From Jaapia argillacea MUCL 33604 (taxonomy: Eukaryota > Basidiomycota > Agaricomycetes > Jaapiales > Jaapiaceae), in assembly GCA_000697665.1 (NCBI GenBank), contig KL197727.1:620001-684000 (forward strand): 64,000 nt of DNA, in the 5' to 3' direction. Positions within the stretch are counted from its first letter, which is position 1, and each line of letters begins with the position of its first letter. Of the stretch, positions 56,168 through 64,000 are shown piece by piece. The notes below the pieces were generated by a model, which searched no databases, was not told the origin of the DNA, and saw only the letters and a list, made by a program, of their open reading frames with translations. Both the position numbers and the translations under genes were made by a program.

Positions 56168-57536
56168 GCGATTTTTGAGGTGACGGAAGGTTTATGATTG
56201 ACGAAGTGGAACGGGGAATGTTGATGGCAGTGATTGAGAAGGCATGGCTAAATGGGTTAGGTGCATGATTTTACGGTGAACGGCGCACAAGGATGCTCAG
56301 GTGAGGGTTGAGTTACGTTTTGGTACGGGGAAACTGTATTGATTTGCGGTTCGCAGGTGCGGTACCGGTACGAGCTGGTGCCCTGGAGTGACGTTGAGTT
56401 ACGTGAGGAAGCGAATGTTCAACGGAGAATGTGTGGATGGACTACATCATCGTACGAGGAGACATGTGAAGGGAAGGGACAACTTTGTGGCTGTATTTTG
56501 CAAGTTTACTGGAGCGTAGATGACCTGCACCGTACCGAGACGAGTGGAGTGAATAATTTGCAAGCGTCAAGCAAACGTGGTGAAACGGTATAGGGTTGCT
56601 ACGAGACGGGAGCCACGCGAGCAAAACACGTGTTGATTGGCCGAAGGGTGCAAAGATGACCCTGATTGCCCGAACGAGGCATTGGGGGGCAGGTGCCGGG
56701 AAGTTACCACGGTATCCCGAATTTACGTATGATTCGGAGCCGCTAAAGATGGTTTTTGACCGAGGGTAATCCGCTGGGAGAACTGTGAACAAGGTTGGAC
56801 AGCACGCGGGTGGATAGATCCGCAGACATGTGCAACTATACGAACACTTTGTAGCAACTTGGTACTTGGTAGTATTACTTGGGATGAGATGGCACATGAA
56901 GGACCCGAGGCGGCAAGGATCCCGCGAGGATTGACAGCGGTTGGAGGGACGGTGGTCTCGACATGGCTGGAGGGGCGGGGAGGTGACGTGGGAAAAGGAT
57001 CTGGGATTATTTTGGGCGAAAATAGTGGCGGCGCGGGGAGTTTGAGTAAGTTTTAGGGTTGTTACGTCGGGATGGGGATTTGACACGCCAATTTCGGGGT
57101 AAAGTAACCGGCAGGGAATAATCCGAGCAGGGTCGGGTGATTGACCCAGACCATCTGGTGCGACTGCAGCGGGGAGGCTACCGGTGCAAATCGAGGACGA
57201 ATCGAGGACGAATCGAGGCGCAAATCCGGGGAATGTAGATGCAAGGGCTTGTGCAAGGGGATAATTTCTGTGATTTTTGGTGGTTGAGCAGCCTGAGAAC
57301 GAGGATTAGTGGGTGTACGTTGAATGACAACGGATAGTAACTGGGAGCTAAAACATGTGGCGCAGGGAAGCCAAAAAGGGGAGAGGCAGATAGCCGGTGT
57401 AAGCGAGACGTAAGTGATTCCGTGTGCAGATCCGAATCTAAGCTTGATCTTGCGGGATCAGTGCCAAACGCATATTCCATGGGATCGTATTTAGACCCCT
57501 TCGACATCTCACAATCCTCCAATTCCCCGCATCACA
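56168..57536. other. 1.37-kb gap without recognisable gene
   Basis: Longest non-genic stretch in the window. It holds the 3' end of the Mei4-like gene, a palindromic AACACGTGTT (about 56625-56634) and a short tandem repeat at 57189-57218. A 214-codon open frame on the minus strand (56442-57086) lacks family features, and I regard it as chance. A lineage-specific gene or non-coding RNA cannot be excluded. Confidence 0.4.
57189..57218 (+). repeat. 11-bp tandem repeat, about 2.7 copies
   Basis: Unit AATCGAGGACG repeated twice in full, then AATCGAGG. It is flanked by near-identical GCAAATC on both sides (GTGCAAATC before, GCGCAAATC after). Confidence 0.8.
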
Positions 57537-58612
57537 ATGTCTCTCAAACTTCACATCCCCTCCCGTTCCATCGATGCCGACTCCGCTTCCCCTTCCTCCT
57601 CTCTCTCCACCAGCCGTAAGAACGAGCATTTAGCCGTCTTACTCCCCAAACATCTCTGGAAGGTCAGTCGCGTCCAACATCTGTTCTGATGATTTCTCAC
57701 AGCCCTCTAGCCTGACAGTTACGCGTCTCGCTGCGATACCTTTTCATGCGAGGTCAAGTTCTCTCTCTTTGAGCGACGTCACGTAAGTTCCTTCTCGAGC
57801 TGCTCGCGTGCCGTCATCTCACCTGTTACTCGTAGCATTGTCGCAAGTGCGGAGGCGTCTACTGCCAAACATGCACTTCTCGCACCACTCCCCTCCTCGA
57901 TACCTCACACCTCCACTTTCTCTATCCCCCACGCAATGTTCCCATTTCCGCGTTCGACTCTCCGACATCTCCCGTTCTCGACAGTCGTGTCTGTGACGAC
58001 TGTTACGATCAAATTCACTGCTCCCGATCATCATCCTCTCCGTCCTCCCCTCGACTCCCGACTAAACCAATTCTCGTCGGTAGCCTCCAAAGCTCCGTCG
58101 CGTCGTCTATTTGTTCCTCCGTATCCACCCCACCCGATGATGTCGCCATTTCCGCCGTCCGACCAGCACTTTCTCGGACATCTAGTTCATCGCATGTCGT
58201 TCTCAACCGCCCGGTCGAACCTGTCCTCATCTCTGGCGCACATAAACATCTGCGCTTGAGTGCTGATCAACGGTCTGCCTCGTTCGGCGAACTGGACGCG
58301 TATCCACTCAAGCACTCATCCGCAGTGTGCAAAGCAACCGGTGGAGGACGATGGACACCGAGACGCGCCACGAGGCTTGTTGGAGAGCGAGTGCCCGGCT
58401 GCAAAGCTGGCTATGAACTCGAGCTTGAATGGGAAGAGGAGCAACGGAGATTAAGAAAATTGAATCCTGTCCTACGAGATGGAGGTTGGTACATTTTACT
58501 TCGCCTCCCGAAACAGTAGCTGATTGTTCCCTTTATAGAATTCCAACTCAGAGTCCCCAGAGAGATGGAACCTCGTAGCGTTTGCGGTCCATTCCTTCTC
58601 TCCACTTTCTGA
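57537..58612 (+). CDS. FYVE zinc-finger protein
   Basis: About 300 residues in four exons, ATG 57537 (MSLKLHIPSRSIDADSAS), TGA 58610-58612. The FYVE finger is near the N-terminus: WKPD (the WxxD motif), then CDTFSCEVKFSLFERRHHCR spanning an intron, KCGGVYCQTC and SRVCDDC (RVC motif). All three diagnostic motifs and eight zinc-binding positions can be placed. FYVE domains bind phosphatidylinositol 3-phosphate on endosomes. The rest is Ser-rich and disordered, with a short Glu/Arg helix (YELELEWEEEQRRLRKLNPV) near the end. No kinase, RING or GEF domain is fused. The closing exon reads EFQLRVPREMEPRSVCGPF. Precise role unknown; an endosomal trafficking adaptor is the simplest guess. Confidence 0.86.
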
Positions 58613-59112
58613 TTTCATCTCGACGCATATAGTGTTGATAGTGTTCATTCCACCGCATCATATTGCTTTCCTGGTTTTTAATGTCCGCCCGTGCTACCTC
58701 ATTCCTCATCATCCGCTCTCTGCTCCCTTTGGGAGTGTTGTCTTGGCTACCTGCTCGCTTGCTTTGCCGCTGTTGATATTGTTCTTTTTATATTATCATT
58801 ATATGCTTGTTCAGCTATGTTTTCTTGACTCTTGGCAGTCTATCTATGCTACCGGCTGGTTGTTTATTCATATTGTTATGTAGATGTATATCCATTGCTT
58901 GTAGTATATGGTTTGTTAATACAGATCGTGACACCATTATCGAGTGAAGCAAGTCCAAGCCTATAGAGTCCCAAAGGAACTCGCAATCTGACTTTCAGGC
59001 AGTGGAATGTGGATGGTCGAAACATACGTGGGAATATATCTACTAAAAGGGAAGCCGCCAAAAATCTCATAATTTGAGCGCAAGTCCGACGCTGCCAGTT
59101 GTTCTTGACTTG
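58613..59112. other. Intergenic: FYVE gene 3' UTR and mL38 promoter
   Basis: T-rich, A+T-rich tract (about 58620-58930) typical of a 3' UTR. No exon seen. Confidence 0.45.
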
Positions 59113-60810
59113 ATGTTGGCTCTGCGACGGCTGCGAGCTCGTCCCACTCACTTCTTGCGCGGAAATGCGACCCTCCAGGCTGCAGAGCCCGTCGCAGATG
59201 CAGCCCCACCCCCACCTCTCGCCATTCCACCAAAAGTAGAGGCCTCACCACCCTCGTCGGTGCCCGAGCAGAAAGCCGAGGAGCCTGCCCCAACCAAGGC
59301 AGAGACCGATGCAGGCGAGGTTGCTTCCTCTCCCGCCGACGTCGCCACCAAAACTCGCGGTCGCGTGTACAAACTCCGGAGACCCAACATTTCCGCTACA
59401 CGTCCGAGAGAATGGGCACGACCGCTTGCTCCGGGTGTGCTACCCGCCTATGACGAGGCGATAAAGGTGATCAAAGCCGACTCTTGGGGCATCAAGAAGG
59501 AGATTTTTTCTCTGGAGGAAGCTCTCAAGGCGAAGGAGGCGGCGTACAACAAGTTGGAGACGAGTCTAAGGGCAAAGGAGGAGAATGGGGAATCACAGGA
59601 TGGTACGGAGCTCTTGACGATGCGCGAGGAGTTGGAGAAGATGAGGGAGAAACTGGAGATTCTACACGTGCAGAGCGAGATCAATTTGCCAGACGTTCGA
59701 TGGAAGGCGTTCAATGGGATGGGTGAGTTCATTTCCCAAATCAGACCCGAAAGTATGATTCAAGCCGTTGTTTAGCGGACCTGACAAGGCCTGTGTACCG
59801 TCGCCTTGTCGAACAGAGATGGAGGAGCGAGGGCGATCTCGACTTGCTGGTACGTTTTGCAACCCGGCTTCCCAAATACGCACCGCTGAGTCGATTGCTT
59901 CGGAAAGATGGAGCGTATCCACCAAATGAATGTAGTGCCCGACCTCGTACCTTCCTTGCATCCGACTATCGACCTTCGTGTGACCTTCCCCGAACCTCCG
60001 CCCAAAAGTGTGTACCTCCGAACTCGTGTCAAACGAAAACACCAGCAGGTCGAACCTGGAACCTTTTTGCTCCCTCAACAGGTTCGTCGTATCGTATTTG
60101 AGTGGTCTGTCTACTAACGTGATTTCTACCGTCGATAGACACGGAAATCCCCCAGTCTGTATGTGAGCGTCTTCCATGAAGACGTGCGGTACTATACGCT
60201 ATTGATGGTCGACCTTGGTAAGAATCATGCTTTTTTTCATCTCGCAATGGGACTCATCCTATGATAGATGTACCGGATGAGGAGAACCAGTCTTATCAAA
60301 ACTATTTGCATTGGATGGTGTGCGTATCCAGCCCATGCTTATCTTGAATCCTTTCTAAGACGTCCCTTAGTCCTAACATCCCTCTCAACGTTTCCTCCAC
60401 CGAGGTCCCTCTGGGAGCTTCACAAACGTCCTACATCCCTCCACATCCCCAACAGGGCACCCCGTACCACCGCTATGTCCTCCTCCTGCTGCCTCACAAC
60501 TCACCGACGGAGCGTATCTCGGTACCTGCCATAACTATGGAAGACCGACTTGGATTCAGTGCAAAGGACTTCTGTGAAAAACATGGGTTGGATGGCAGTA
60601 AGGGTGGCGGAGCGCACATGTGGAGAGAAGTTTGGGATGAAGACGTTTCCAACATTTATCAGGTTGTCTTGAGTGAGTGGAACCTTCGTTTGGGTTGGTG
60701 TAAGGAGGCTAATGGGTTGATTCGAATCAGAGAAGGACGAACCAAAGTTTGGGCCACCACCAAAAGCGGATCGTTATGCTGCTATTCGGGGCGTCAAAAG
60801 ATACGTCTAG
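59113..60810 (+). CDS. MRPL35: Mitochondrial large-subunit ribosomal protein mL38 (yeast MRPL35)
   Basis: About 410 residues, ATG 59113. The N-terminus MLALRRLRARPTHFLRGN is an Arg-rich, acid-free amphipathic mitochondrial presequence. Next come an Ala/Pro linker, the conserved YKLRRPNISATRPREWARPL and a Glu/Lys coiled coil (REELEKMREKLEILHVQ). The PEBP-like fold shows LRVTFPEPPP, YYTLLMVDLDVPDEENQSYQ, HRYVLLLLPHNSPTERISVP and FCEKHGLDG. The final exon is KFGPPPKADRYAAIRGVKRYV with TAG 60808-60810. mL38 sits on the central protuberance of the mitoribosome. PEBP ligand residues are not obviously kept, as usual for this family. Seven or so introns; one near 60309-60370 joins LHWM to PNIPLNVS. 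Confidence 0.92.
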
Positions 60811-61005
60811 AGGGCTTGGGGATATCTTTAATCTACATATCTGTAATGGTCCCTGCATCTTTGAACACTCGACACGTCGTTGTCTTTACAATTCTTTGAA
60901 TGGAACATAAGTACACCTGGCGCAAAGTCTGAGCACCCGCAACTCGCGACACCGTTTCCCAATTCGGTCAACGCTCACTCAGACTCGACTTGCACCCATT
61001 CTTTC
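60811..61005 (+). promoter_or_regulatory. Short intergenic promoter of PRP16
   Basis: 195 bp between the mL38 stop and the PRP16 start; nothing else seen. Confidence 0.3.

Positions 61006-64000
<2,995 letters not shown>

Noticed and set aside
56442-57086. 214-codon open frame on the minus strand in the large gap
   Set aside because: Low-information composition, no recognisable domain and no supporting splice or promoter context.

Overview
The window looks like a gene-dense, euchromatic stretch of a basidiomycete fungus, probably an Agaricomycete. Nearly every gene is broken by many very short GT-AG introns of about 45-60 nt. The protein families are nuclear housekeeping genes of fungal type, and genes are packed about one per 3 kb with short gaps. 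I see no rRNA or tRNA gene, no CRISPR array, no transposon and no viral fossil. All spans below are start codon to stop codon and include introns. Exon joins were read by eye from splice signals and family conservation.

Layout. 1-320 is the 3' end of an unknown gene (+). 902-4405 is a GCN20/ABCF3-type ABC-F ATPase (+). 4836-10287 is DNA topoisomerase II (+). 10627-16653 is a very large coiled-coil protein (+). 17032-18725 is an oxysterol-binding protein of the Kes1/Osh4 class (-). 19174-21409 is the DEAD-box helicase Dbp3 (-), head-to-head with the H3K79 methyltransferase Dot1, 21604-23739 (+). 24205-27127 is the INO80 subunit Arp5 (+). 27358-28261 is a Sec4/Rab8 GTPase (-), head-to-head with a giant UvrD-like SF1 helicase with TPR-like repeats (TRANK1-like), 28744-37208 (+). 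37285-40079 is a half-size ABC exporter (-). 40430-43632 is the nucleoporin Nic96/Nup93 (-), head-to-head with a Tudor-less SMN homologue, 43868-44863 (+). 45139-47156 is an SCP2-type thiolase with a peroxisomal PTS1 (-). 47457-48802 is eIF5 (-). 49249-50696 is a Dnmt2/Pmt1 tRNA cytosine methyltransferase (-), head-to-head with a PHD-finger protein, 50972-54291 (+). 54521-56167 is a probable Mei4/Rec24 meiotic protein (+). 57537-58612 is a FYVE-finger protein (+). 59113-60810 is mitochondrial ribosomal protein mL38 (+). 61006 to the right edge is the splicing helicase Prp16 (+, incomplete).

The genes do not form one pathway. Chromatin and chromosome biology is well represented (Top2, Dot1, Arp5, PHD protein, Dnmt2, Mei4-like), as are RNA and translation (GCN20, Dbp3, SMN, eIF5, Prp16, mL38) and membrane traffic (Osh, Sec4, FYVE protein). 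This is probably chance in a core region.

The most notable observations are: (i) an apparent RelE/ParE-fold-like domain in front of the helicase core of the giant SF1 protein; (ii) five of seven Walker A motifs in the window are interrupted by an intron; (iii) a probable Mei4 orthologue hidden by small exons; (iv) a Dnmt2 with the Pro-Ser-Cys catalytic motif, as I recall for fission yeast Pmt1; (v) a good PCNA-interacting (PIP) motif in the Top2 tail.
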